A DNA stretch of 16,846 nucleotides from CAWELS01 sp964468205 (GTDB lineage: Bacteria > Acidobacteriota > Terriglobia > Bryobacterales > Bryobacteraceae): positions 1 to 16,846 of the forward strand of contig CAYXVG010000095.1 in NCBI GenBank assembly GCA_964468205.1, written 5' to 3'. A model generated the notes under the pieces. It worked only from the letters and a program-made list of their open reading frames with translations, was not told the origin of the DNA and did not search any database. Below, piece after piece: positions 1 through 6,993 of the stretch. The position numbers were made by a program, and so were the translations under genes. Every line of letters starts with the position of its first letter. Positions within the stretch are counted from its first letter, which is position 1.

Positions 1-25
1 GGGGGGGGGGGGGGGGGGGGGGGGG
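1..25. repeat. Poly-G run at window start
   Basis: The first 25 bases are all G, followed by further G-rich sequence with the tandem unit GGGGACAC at about 53-68. A pure G run at a sequence end is a known artefact of two-colour sequencing chemistry or of contig ends. No biological role can be supported. Confidence 0.8.
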
Positions 26-632
26 ATGTCCGGGGGACAGGGGGCCAGGGGGGGGACACGGGGACACCCGTCACCGTCCACGCGGCGAAAAACACGCCTT
101 GGGACGGCCACGGATGTCCCGGTTTGTGCGAGGGTGCTGAGGCGAATATTAGGCGAAGATTGGCTGACGTTGGCCGTTTATTTCAAAAGGACAAGTCGAC
201 ATTTGGGTTTGTTTGTGAAAAATCGAGTTTTCCAATGTGGTCGATCGCGGCCCGCAATCCGGCAAGGCCTCGCAAAAAGCGTGTGCCTGCCGCTTTCAAT
301 ATTCGGTTTTCAAACAACAGTTCCCGAGGCGATCGGGACGGTTGGTTTTCGCCAGCCGAGCGGTTTCGGGGTGGTGTGCGCGGACGAAAGTCCCCCCGCG
401 AAGTCCGTTTTACCATGGAGGTTAGGCGAGTTCGGAGGATCAATCGGGCAAATTATTGAAAAAACAGTCGCTTGCAAATCAGAAAACGGTGGAACCACCG
501 GTAACAGGCACAGCCGTCTCCACCCGGCGCCAAGGAGGCCTTCCGACTAAGAGCGCATGGGCTCCTCCATCTCGCGAGTAGGTTGGTGAATTCGGACAGT
601 TCGCTATCGTCGCCCGCCGGTTTTGGTGTATT
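26..632. other. Upstream non-coding region
   Basis: I find no credible gene here on either strand. The open frames present have no plausible ribosome site, no recognisable protein motif and mixed codon use. It holds the G-rich tandem GGGGACAC x2 near 53-68, two ATGTCC hexamers (26-31, 114-119) and a perfect inverted repeat CGGTGG-AA-CCACCG at 487-500. It presumably contains the promoter of the gene starting at 687, but I cannot point to convincing -35/-10 boxes. Confidence 0.5.
487..500. repeat. Short perfect inverted repeat, possible operator
   Basis: CGGTGG-AA-CCACCG is a perfect 6+6 bp palindrome with a 2-bp centre, about 190 bases upstream of the DUF4832 gene. The size suits a dimeric regulator site, but no promoter elements are recognisable next to it, so the operator reading is a guess. 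Confidence 0.2.
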
Positions 633-686
633 GTGATCCCGAGATCGAGTCCGAGTGGAGATGAGGTCGATGTAAGGAGCCGTTTC

Positions 687-2153
687 ATGAGAAGCCATTG
701 GCACTTGTCATTCCTGTTCCTGACGGCGGCGGCCGCGCTGGCCGTTGCCGGGGCAATCGCGGAGGAACGGGTGGTCGTCCAGCCCACCGACACCGGGGAA
801 GCGCTCGTCAATCCCGGCATGGGCTGGGCGTTTCATCATTACGACAACAATATCGAGCGGTATGGTCTGCACCTGGAGCCTTCCGATACGGTAGACGATT
901 TTCCCGGGGCCAGCGTGATCTATCTGCGGCTCGCCTGGTCGTATATTGAGCCCGAGGAGGGCCGGTTCAACTGGTCCATTGTTGATACTCCGGCGCAGCG
1001 GTGGATTGATAAGGGCTTCCAGGTAGCGTTTCGATTTAGCTGTGCCGAGTCCAGCCGGAACCAGCCTTACGCCACACCCAAGTGGGTACGCGACGCCGGC
1101 GCCAAGGGTTATCATTTCACGCCGAGAAAAGGCATCGACGAGAGCAGTCCGATGTGGGAGCCGGATTATGATGACCCCGTCTTTCTGGCGAAGCTGGACA
1201 ATTTCCTGGCGGCGGCCGCGGCCCGATATGACGGCAACCCCGAGGTGGCGTTCATCGACGTAGGGTCCTTTGGCGTTTGGGGCGAGGGACACACCGGGGC
1301 GACCACCAGGCTGCCGTATAACGCGAACACGGTGAAGACCCACTTGGATCTTCACCAGAAGCACTTCAAGAAGACTCTGCTGGCGGCGAATGACGATTTC
1401 TCGAACCATGGCCGCGGTCTGGAGACGCTGCACTATGCCCGCAAACTGGGAATGACGCTCCGCGACGACAGCGTCCTCGTGAATTGCGGCGATAAGGCCT
1501 ATCACCATGCGTACGTTTCCGATCTCTTCTGGCCGCACCTGCCGGTGGTGCTCGAGATGGAGCATTACGGCTCGTCGGTGAAGAAGGGTTGCTGGGAAGA
1601 TGGGAGCCTGTTCCTGAAGGCGATCGAAGAGTACCGGGCGGCGTACGCGACGGTTCACTGGTACCCGCGAGAGTTTTATCAGAAGAACAAGAAGCTTGTC
1701 GATGACATCAACATGCGGCTGGGCTATCGACTGCAGTTGCTCGAGGTTTCCTGGCCGGCGGAGCTTGCGGCCGGCGATCCGTTGACGATCGGATACCGCT
1801 GGCGGAACGCCGGGGTGTCACCGTGCTATCCAGGCGGACATCCAGCGATTACTCTGAAGGATGCGAAGGGAGGCATAACGGGCGTGTTTGTGGATGAACT
1901 CTTCGATGTGCGAACCCTGCCCGTCGGGCCTCCAGGCGAGGCGCTGTCAGTGGGGCGGCAAGAGAAGGCCTCGAGCCAGGCCGACAGACCGCTGATCTCC
2001 TATTCGCTGCCGCCCGATCCGGTCTTCAAACCGGGAACATACGACGTATTCCTATCCGTCGGTTCGAAGACCGGGACGCCGGTAATCGCTTTGCCGCTTC
2101 CAGATGACGACGGACAGAAAAGGTACCGGCTGGGCAAGATTACCGTTCGGTAG
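687..2153 (+). CDS. Secreted DUF4832 family glycoside-hydrolase-like protein
   Basis: Predicted product is 488 aa. I chose ATG 687 because AAGGAG at 674-679 sits 7 bases upstream and the protein then starts with a clean Sec signal peptide (charged MRSHW, hydrophobic core, cleavage near AIA|EE at residue 23-27). The mature protein opens with NPGMGW around residue 42, continues with YLRLAWSYIEPEEGRFNW (about 79-96), a TIM-barrel strand typical of GH42-like and DUF4832/DUF4874 proteins, then GSFGVWGEGH (about 193-202), LEMEHYG (about 289) and HWYPREF (about 323). The C-terminal 150 residues look like a beta-sandwich matching DUF4832. Glutamates in GVWGEG and LEMEHYG are candidate catalytic residues by analogy only. 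Family membership is fairly secure; the substrate, probably an extracellular or periplasmic polysaccharide, is unknown. The next gene begins 86 bases downstream on the same strand. Confidence 0.8.
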   Translation: MRSHWHLSFLFLTAAAALAVAGAIAEERVVVQPTDTGEALVNPGMGWAFHHYDNNIERYGLHLEPSDTVDDFPGASVIYLRLAWSYIEPEEGRFNWSIVDTPAQRWIDKGFQVAFRFSCAESSRNQPYATPKWVRDAGAKGYHFTPRKGIDESSPMWEPDYDDPVFLAKLDNFLAAAAARYDGNPEVAFIDVGSFGVWGEGHTGATTRLPYNANTVKTHLDLHQKHFKKTLLAANDDFSNHGRGLETLHYARKLGMTLRDDSVLVNCGDKAYHHAYVSDLFWPHLPVVLEMEHYGSSVKKGCWEDGSLFLKAIEEYRAAYATVHWYPREFYQKNKKLVDDINMRLGYRLQLLEVSWPAELAAGDPLTIGYRWRNAGVSPCYPGGHPAITLKDAKGGITGVFVDELFDVRTLPVGPPGEALSVGRQEKASSQADRPLISYSLPPDPVFKPGTYDVFLSVGSKTGTPVIALPLPDDDGQKRYRLGKITVR

Positions 2154-2239
2154 CGGGCCGGCAAGCTGATTACAATCGAACAACGGGGAAGAACTGATGC
2201 AGGTGGTTCGCTCAGCTTACCAGGCATGAAGGACATTCG

Positions 2240-2731
2240 ATGAAGGACGATCACAAGCAAGTGGGGACCCGCGGGAGATCCCGCCGGAAATTCATCAGGG
2301 ACGCGGCCGCGGCAGCACTAGCCGCTTCCCAGCCGCTTCATTCCGCCCAAACCCTGACGCAGGACCGCAAAGTCGCGATCTTCGTCCAATCCGACGCATC
2401 AGATTCGAGCGTGCGACAGGAGCCAGTGCGCTGGGCCGTAGGCGAATTGCGTGACGCGATCGCCGGACGCGGGATTCCGGTGGAGGTCCATCACAACCTT
2501 GACCGCATTCACGACGACTGTGAGCGGGTGCTGGTTGCTCCAGGTTCCTCGGTTCTCGCCCGGCAAGTGACAGGACGGGCTGGGGTGCGAATTCCAGTCA
2601 CGGCCGAGGCCCTCGCGCTCGCGGCGGGGCGGGTTCGTAACAAACCCGTGCTACTCGCGACCAGTTCCGATGTGCGCGGACTGGTTTACAGTGTTCTGGA
2701 GCTCGCCGACCGCGTCCGTTACGCCGGCGAT
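2240..2731 (+). pseudogene. 5' part of a Tat-exported large protein, cut by group II intron A
   Basis: ATG 2240 has AAGGA (2229-2233) 6 bases upstream. The product opens with a twin-arginine signal: SRRKFI around residues 14-19, followed by an alanine-rich core. The rest resembles the N-terminal alpha/beta domain that precedes the barrel in GH67/GH20-type enzymes, with the phrase DVRGLVYSVLELADRVR. Host coding ends at codon 164 (GAT, 2729-2731); the frame then runs into intron sequence and stops at 2785. Residues 120-164 are nearly identical to the start of the downstream piece at 6995-9355, so this is the front half of that gene or of a close paralogue. Without removal of the intervening 4.26 kb no full protein can be made. 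The assignment as the front half is strong; an enzymatic role is only inferred. Confidence 0.8.
2596..2731 (+). repeat. 136-bp direct repeat, left copy
   Basis: This stretch matches 6994-7129 with four mismatches by eye (two silent, two changing K/E and S/G). Homology on the right stops at base 2731, immediately before the intron; the copies differ at the next base (T2732 versus C7130). The left boundary lies inside the Tat gene's coding sequence. It is far too long for a target-site duplication by an insertion sequence. Confidence 0.9.
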
Positions 2732-2732
2732 T

Positions 2733-3276
2733 GTGCGCCACGAGCGCAAAGAGCCGAGGAGGGTCCAATGTGTGCAACTGCTTGATCGATGAGGGCGGGT
2801 CCCTCGGAACCGCCTGGCAGGAGCAGGTTTCAAACCACCTTCGGCGGCTGTGGTCAAAAAGCCATGGTCGTGAGCACAGAGGGAAAAGGCCTGGGAAGAA
2901 CCAGGTCAGATGACTGGCAAGAAGAGGAACGTGAGGGAACCACTGATCACGTGTCGAAAGCGTAGGGACGATGTCAAAACCGCGGGGAGTCGCTGCTGCG
3001 GGACGAGCTTCGGCGGTGCCTGTTTACGGACCGAAGCGGCACCCGGCATGAAGGTGGCCTGCGCTTGCTAGAGGTGGTCGAGTGGAACGTGGGAACCTCG
3101 GACTCCAATGCGAACGGAGAAGCCGCAGGTGGAAGAAGCACGAGGGCGAGAGTACGGAAGTGGAGCCCAGGGCGGAACAGCCTGTAGTAGCGAAGAAGTC
3201 CCCAAGAAAAGGATGGAGCGAATGGGCTATGCTATGGAGCCGAATTGAATGAGCCAACCAGCAATGGGAGGAGTCG
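2733..3276 (+). ncRNA. Group II intron A 5' RNA domains (I-III)
   Basis: These 544 bases between the intron start and the RT start are non-coding ribozyme sequence. They show the purine-rich composition and short hairpin-forming stretches usual for domains I-III. I did not fold them or locate the exon-binding sites with confidence. Confidence 0.65.
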
Positions 3277-4500
3277 ATGAATGAAGCAAAGCCGTTCAGT
3301 ATTTCGAAGTGGGAGGTCTGGGAGGCGTATCCACGAGTAGAAGCGAACCAGGGAGCGGCAGGGGCCGACGAGCAATCGATTGCAGACTTCGAGAAGGACC
3401 TCAAAGGGAACCTGTACAAGATCCGGAATCGGATGTCGTCGGGCAGTTACTTTCCGCCGCCGGTGCGGACGGTGAAGACACCGAAGGTAAACGGTGGGGA
3501 GAGGAAGCTGGGTATACCGACCGCATCAGATCGGATTGCGCAACAGGTCATGAAGTCGAGATTGGAGCCGGCGGTGGACCCGCTGTTCCATCCGGATTCC
3601 TACAGGTATCGACCGGGGAAGTCCGCGCTGGACGCAGTGGGACAGACGCGGCAGCTTTGCTGGCGCAATGACTGTGGACATCAAGGGCTTCTTCGATAGC
3701 ATCCCGCACGATCTGCTTATGCGGGCGGTGAAGAAACAGCCAGGGAGCAATGGATGGCGCTCTACATCGGGCGCTGGCTGAAAGCGCCAGTGCAAGAGGA
3801 GGGTGGCCAGTTGGTCCCGCGTGAGAAAGGCACGCCACAAGGTGGTGTCATCAGCCCCTTGCTAGCCAATCTGTTTTTGCATTATGCCTTTGATCGGTGG
3901 ATGGCGACGCAGTACTGGCAGTTGCCGTTTGAGCGTTTCGCCGATGATGCCATCGTGCCTTGCAGAACGGAGCAGCAAGCCCAGGAGGTTCGGGCGGCCA
4001 TAGCCGCTCGCTTGAAGGACTGTGGACTGGAGCTTCATCCGGAAAAGACGAAGATCGTCTATTGCAAGGATGATGACCGGCGAGGGACGTACCCGAATGA
4101 GAGATTTAATTTTCTGGGTTATCCTTTTCGGCCGCGGAGATTGAAGAATCACAAGGGAAAGTACTTCCTCAACTTCAGTCCCGCACTTTCCGACAAGGCG
4201 GTGAAAGTCATTCGGGCGGAGATTCGAAGCTGGAACCTGCATCTACGCAGTGATAAGTCGATCGAAGATCTGTCGCGGATGTTCAACCCGGCCATTCGAG
4301 GCTCACTCCAATACTACGGGCGGTTTTACCGGTCGGCGCTATATCCACTGATGCGACAACTGGACCGATCGTTGGCCCGTTGGGCCGCACGGAAATACGA
4401 GAAGCTGCGCAGGCATTTGCGCAGGGCGACACATTGGGTCGCGCGCTTCTCGCGACGCGATCCGGGGCGGTGGGCGCACTGGCAAATGGTGTGCGGCGTG
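3277..4500 (+). pseudogene. ltrA: Group II intron A reverse transcriptase/maturase, frame-broken
   Basis: The ORF starts MNEAKPFSISKWEVWEAY, a well-known opening of LtrA-type maturases. The first frame runs to a TAG at 3697-3699. A small deletion near 3672-3676, where family members carry a longer stretch before DIKGFFD, moves VDIKGFFDSIPHDLLM into another frame. A second indel near 3731-3745 returns the frame, so LYIGRWLKAPVQ onward is readable from about 3754. The out-of-frame piece carries RT motif A with a catalytic aspartate. Motif C reads FADD rather than YADD; both aspartates remain. The GTPQGGVISPLLANLF block and the maturase region (ARMFNPxxRG-like, SLxRWAxRKYxxLR-like) are present. 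The normal stop near HWQM is also lost, so the frame runs on through domain V to 4719. Clearly a pseudogene of this family; each indel size is inferred from memory of relatives. Confidence 0.85.
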
Positions 4501-4512
4501 GCTCCATGGTGG

Positions 4513-4585
4513 GAGCCGTTTGAGCGGAGACGTACACGTACGGCTCTGCGAGGGGCCCGGGGTGTGACTCCCCGGGCCTGCTCAC
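4513..4585 (+). ncRNA. Group II intron A domains V and VI
   Basis: Domain V spans 4513-4546: it begins GAGCCG and ends CGTACGGCTC, giving the classic 34-nt catalytic hairpin. Domain VI follows, with the perfect stem GGCCCGGGG (4554-4562) and CCCCGGGCC (4570-4578) and the intron ending CTCAC at 4581-4585. Relatives I recall have CCTACTC or CCTACCC here, with a bulged branch-point A; this copy reads CCTGCTC, so the usual adenosine appears to be missing. Confidence 0.85.
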
Positions 4586-5238
4586 CTAGTCATGGAATTC
4601 CGGCATTGGGACGAGGCCGAGAGTTTTCTCCGCGAGTTAACCGCGAGGCTTGGCAAGTTCGGACTGGAGTTGCATCCCACAAAGACACGGCTGATCGAGT
4701 TTGGACGCTTTGCCGCTGACAGTCGCCAGAAAGGTGGTCAGGGCAAGCCGGAGACCTTCGACTACTTGGGGTTCACCCACGCTTGTGGGAAGAACCACAA
4801 GAATGGCTCCTTCGAGGTGAAACGGCGGACGATGGCCAAGCGGCTGCGGAAGAAGCTGCAGGATATCAAGCAGCAACTGAAGCGGCGGCGGCACCGGACG
4901 ACCGTGAAACAGGCGAAGTGGCTCCAGTCGGTGGTTCGAAGCTTCTACCAGTACAATGCGGTACCGGGCAACTGGTAGGTGCTGAACTCCTTCCGGCGCG
5001 CGGTTTTGCTCCTATGGCGGCGGGTTCTCCGACGTCGCAGTCAGCGCAGCCGGTGGACCTGGAAAGCGTTCTACGAACGGTTGGCGCCTCTCATCCCTTG
5101 GCCCAAGGTCCTACATCCATATCCGTTGCAGCTGTTTGCGACCAAATATCATCCGAGGTTGGAGCCGGGTGCGGTAGTTCCGCTCGCACGGATCTGTGCG
5201 GGGGTTCCCGGAAACGGCTATTCCCACCCCCGGCCGAC
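4586..5238 (+). mobile_element. Group II intron B, 3' remnant
   Basis: This is the tail of a second, different group II intron. It begins exactly at the 3' end of intron A with codons for LVMEF, the residues that follow YADD in RTs of this kind, so everything 5' of the RT active site is absent. It includes the RT C-terminus, a domain V at 5162-5194 and a domain VI-like hairpin pairing GGGGG (about 5200-5204) with CCCCC (about 5228-5232), ending near GGCCGAC at 5238. It cannot splice or move on its own. Most likely intron A once sat in the RT gene of intron B, a common insertion context for group II introns. Confidence 0.8.
5162..5194 (+). ncRNA. Group II intron B domain V
   Basis: The hairpin begins GAGCCGGGTGCGG and closes with CACGGATC, the recognisable layout of domain V. 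It is immediately followed by a GGGGG...CCCCC stem containing CCCACCCCC, whose A could be the bulged branch point of domain VI. It overlaps the 3' coding end of the RT fragment. Confidence 0.75.
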
Positions 5239-5280
5239 TTTTGAGCCGGCCTGGGTCCCAGTCGAACCTAACTAATTCAA

Positions 5281-5299
5281 ATATTCGCGGTCCGAATAT
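5281..5299. repeat. Perfect inverted repeat upstream of promoter
   Basis: ATATTCG-CGGTC-CGAATAT is a perfect 7+7 bp inverted repeat with a 5-bp centre. It ends 12 bases before the -35 hexamer at 5312, a place where an activator or repressor dimer could bind. A comparable smaller palindrome sits upstream of the similar promoter at 15462. Confidence 0.4.
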
Positions 5300-5311
5300 C
5301 GCACATAGTTA

Positions 5312-5339
5312 TTGACTATTTTCGGAGGGGGGGTACACT
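5312..5339 (+). promoter_or_regulatory. Sigma-70-type promoter for propeller/Cys-rich pair
   Basis: TTGACT at 5312-5317 and TACACT at 5334-5339 are separated by 16 bases, close to the housekeeping consensus. It lies 43 bases before ATG 5382 with AGGAGG at 5371-5376. It begins outside intron B, so the cargo genes appear to carry their own promoter. Confidence 0.6.
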
Positions 5340-5381
5340 TATTGCAGCGAATTCGCACAATAGAAAGACAAGGAGGGCCTA

Positions 5382-6341
5382 ATGGTTGCATTAGCAGCTG
5401 CGCTCGCGCTGGCATGTTCCGTAGCCGTGAATGCGGTGGCGGAAAAGCCGGTCGTGTTGACGGCCGACACTCAGTTCCAGGTCAAGCAATTGGTTCCAGA
5501 CCTTACGAATCAGACGATAATTGTCCGTCAAGTGCAGGAGTCCGGTGGCAATCTGTACTTTTTGATCAATGCCCGACGGAGTGGGTCGCTCATACTTCGA
5601 ACCGACCTAGGCGGGTCTTTGCTCACGACGATCAATCTCAGGCAACGAATTGCCTCCGCGTTCGATTTCGATAGCGATGGAGGGCTCTACGTGCTCGCCG
5701 CCGACGAGAATAACCGCCACGGCCTCTTCTTCTATGACTCTTCCGGGAAGGACACACCCCGAGTGACGGCGGACCGTCTGACTGGTCCAATAGCGACCTT
5801 CCGGATTCTAGATGACCTGCCCATGATCCTGACAATTGACGGGTCCATTCGTCGTTCGAGAATTGGGGGCAGTCCGGCAGTGAGGTTACCCCGCGGCAAC
5901 GCCATGAGTTTGGCTGACCTCCCGGACGGCCGTTTTGTAGCCGCTGATCAGGCGACCGCCAGTTTGTACCTCGGGAATCCCGACATCGGGATTCAGAGGC
6001 ATTTCCGCCTTGCAGCGCCCGAGATTGAATCGGCGAGGGAGAAGAACAGGAATCGGCCGGAGCCGCCGGAAGGCCGCCGCACCGGCGAGTATCTGTTACT
6101 ACGAAATCTCGCCACTGATCAATCTGGTAACTTCTATGTGACCGTTTCAACTTTTTCGATTGCCGACGGCGCGCCGATTCTGCAGTTCGACGAGTCCGGC
6201 AGGCTCCTCCGGCGATTTCGCTGCAAGCTCCCCGAGCGTCACGAAGGTGGAAGCGTATTTCCTAGTCACTTAGTCGTGACTAGCGACTACGTTGTCGTCG
6301 TAGACACTCGCGGTACGGTTCTCAGATTCAAAACTTCATAG
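5382..6341 (+). CDS. Secreted beta-propeller-like protein of unknown function
   Basis: 319 aa. ATG 5382 has AGGAGG (5371-5376) 5 bases upstream, and no alternative start exists because TAG lies in frame at 5361-5363. Residues 1-20 form a hydrophobic export signal ending NAVA, although it lacks the usual basic N-terminus. The mature part shows repeating units of about 40 residues with hydrophobic strands and turn phrases such as GNLYFLIN, GGLYVLAADE, GNFYVTVS and GAPILQFDESGRLLRRF. This resembles six-bladed TolB/NHL-type propellers. There is a charged, proline-rich insert around residues 210-230 (REKNRNRPEPPEGRR). The cysteine-rich ORF starts 26 bases after its stop, so both are probably co-transcribed. 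The propeller fold is inferred from repeat pattern only; no specific family recognised. Confidence 0.7.
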   Translation: MVALAAALALACSVAVNAVAEKPVVLTADTQFQVKQLVPDLTNQTIIVRQVQESGGNLYFLINARRSGSLILRTDLGGSLLTTINLRQRIASAFDFDSDGGLYVLAADENNRHGLFFYDSSGKDTPRVTADRLTGPIATFRILDDLPMILTIDGSIRRSRIGGSPAVRLPRGNAMSLADLPDGRFVAADQATASLYLGNPDIGIQRHFRLAAPEIESAREKNRNRPEPPEGRRTGEYLLLRNLATDQSGNFYVTVSTFSIADGAPILQFDESGRLLRRFRCKLPERHEGGSVFPSHLVVTSDYVVVVDTRGTVLRFKTS

Positions 6342-6367
6342 CTGCTTCGACTGGAGATCAAGAATAT

Positions 6368-6682
6368 ATGAAACCGAAAACGCTGTACTCAAGCCTCATT
6401 CTCATCGTACTCATGCTCTCGCATGTGGCGCCGACTGCCTCCGCATAATGCACGTGGTGGTACTTCGAATGTACCGATGTGTGTTGGAGCAGCCGCACAT
6501 GTTACGACGACATTTCCGTGCTGGCTGACTACTATACCGCGACTGGCGGGTGCTACTGCTTTTGGAACTGTCCGGGGAACGTCGGCTGCGAGGTAAGTGA
6601 CTTTCTCATTGAGGGAGTGTGTGACGGCGAGTATGTCTACACCACCTTCAGCTTATGTTGTGACAATTGCCAGCAAGTATAA
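6368..6682 (+). pseudogene. Cysteine-rich secreted mini-protein with TAA at the signal cleavage point
   Basis: ATG 6368 starts a 26-residue signal peptide (MKPKTLYSSL, hydrophobic core, then PTASA). The next codon is TAA at 6446-6448. The same frame then stays open for 77 codons to a TAA at 6680-6682 and encodes a highly cysteine-rich peptide, starting CTWWYFECTDVC, with 12 cysteines in 77 residues and many aromatic residues. The leader and the mature part plainly belong together: remove one codon and it is a normal secreted disulfide-rich protein. It may be a recent nonsense mutation, a sequencing error or, less likely, readthrough. A GTG at 6479 is in frame but has no signal peptide. No strong ribosome site precedes 6368. 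It follows the propeller gene by 26 bases. Confidence 0.65.
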
Positions 6683-6993
6683 CCTCGCGGCTAAGAGTTC
6701 TCTGAGCCCCGTGAATACCGCTGCAGCACTAGAGCGGACTGTTCTGACTCCTGTAGCAGCGTGGCGGGCTGGTTGATGAAGAATCTCCGGAGAGGCTTCT
6801 GGGATGGCGGGAGGAAACGCGCCCCGCACGCAGAATCGGCAACCCAAAAAGTGCGGGGCGGGCAATCTCCCCGGCCAAAACCGCGAAGGATCAGATGCGC
6901 AAGCCTCCAGGGTCGCGTCTAGCCACTCAAAGAACATGTCGCGCTCGTACCGGAAGCCGCCGAGGTTGACGTGGCTGTCGCGCTTTCGTCCTG
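6683..6993. other. Gap with remnant sequence before the truncated Tat gene
   Basis: No intact gene. The right-hand third (6880-6993) has coding character on the minus strand, described separately. The remainder shows no RNA gene, clear terminator or mobile-element end that I can recognise. The junction with the Tat-gene copy is at 6993/6994. Confidence 0.5.
6880..6993 (-). pseudogene. Unrecognised short coding remnant
   Basis: Read on the minus strand, one frame gives RKRDSHVNLGGFRYERDM, then FFEWLDATLEACA, with third codon positions almost all G or C, as in the real genes of this window. Beyond about 6890 this bias disappears. The sequence is cut at 6993 by the Tat-gene copy. DSHVNLGG faintly recalls the DxHxHxG start of amidohydrolases but the second histidine is missing; I do not assign a family. 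Confidence 0.35.

Larger units (their letters stand above)
2733..4585 (+). mobile_element. Group II intron A (bacterial ltrA type), degenerate
   Basis: The element starts with GTGCG at 2733, the group II intron 5' consensus, and ends with AC at 4585, about 1.85 kb. It has the expected order: a structured non-coding 5' part (2733-3276), an RT/maturase gene in what would be domain IV, then a 34-nt domain V at 4513-4546 and a GC-rich domain VI hairpin. Group II introns splice as ribozymes and move by reverse transcription using the encoded maturase. Boundaries are uncertain by one base at each end. The 5' flank is the Tat gene and the 3' flank is the RT gene of another intron, so the two exons do not belong together. 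The broken RT means it cannot move autonomously, though an intact copy elsewhere could act in trans. Confidence 0.88.
4586..5275 (+). pseudogene. ltrA: Group II intron B reverse transcriptase, C-terminal fragment with internal stop
   Basis: The frame reads LVMEFRHWDEAESF, then GKFGLELHPTKTRLIEFG, then GKPETFDYLGFTHACGK, all hallmark phrases of the RT thumb and maturase region. A TAG at 4976-4978, right after the YNAVPGNW phrase, interrupts it; the same frame continues through RRVLRRRSQRSRWTW and KVLHPYP to a TAA at 5273-5275. The last part (WEP-like to RICAG) is encoded inside domain V, which is normal for this intron class. It lacks the fingers and palm with the catalytic YADD, so it is non-functional. 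Its N-terminal part is missing because the intron A junction replaces it. Confidence 0.85.

Noticed and set aside
26..550. Plus-strand open frame of 174 codons at the window start
   Set aside because: Starts within the poly-G artefact region, has no ribosome site and no recognisable protein features.
708..1658. Long minus-strand open frame of 316 codons
   Set aside because: It is the antisense of the DUF4832 gene, which has a signal peptide, ribosome site and family motifs; the minus frame shows none of these.
5638..6150. Minus-strand open frame of 170 codons
   Set aside because: Antisense to the propeller-like gene; arginine/serine-rich composition typical of a shadow frame.
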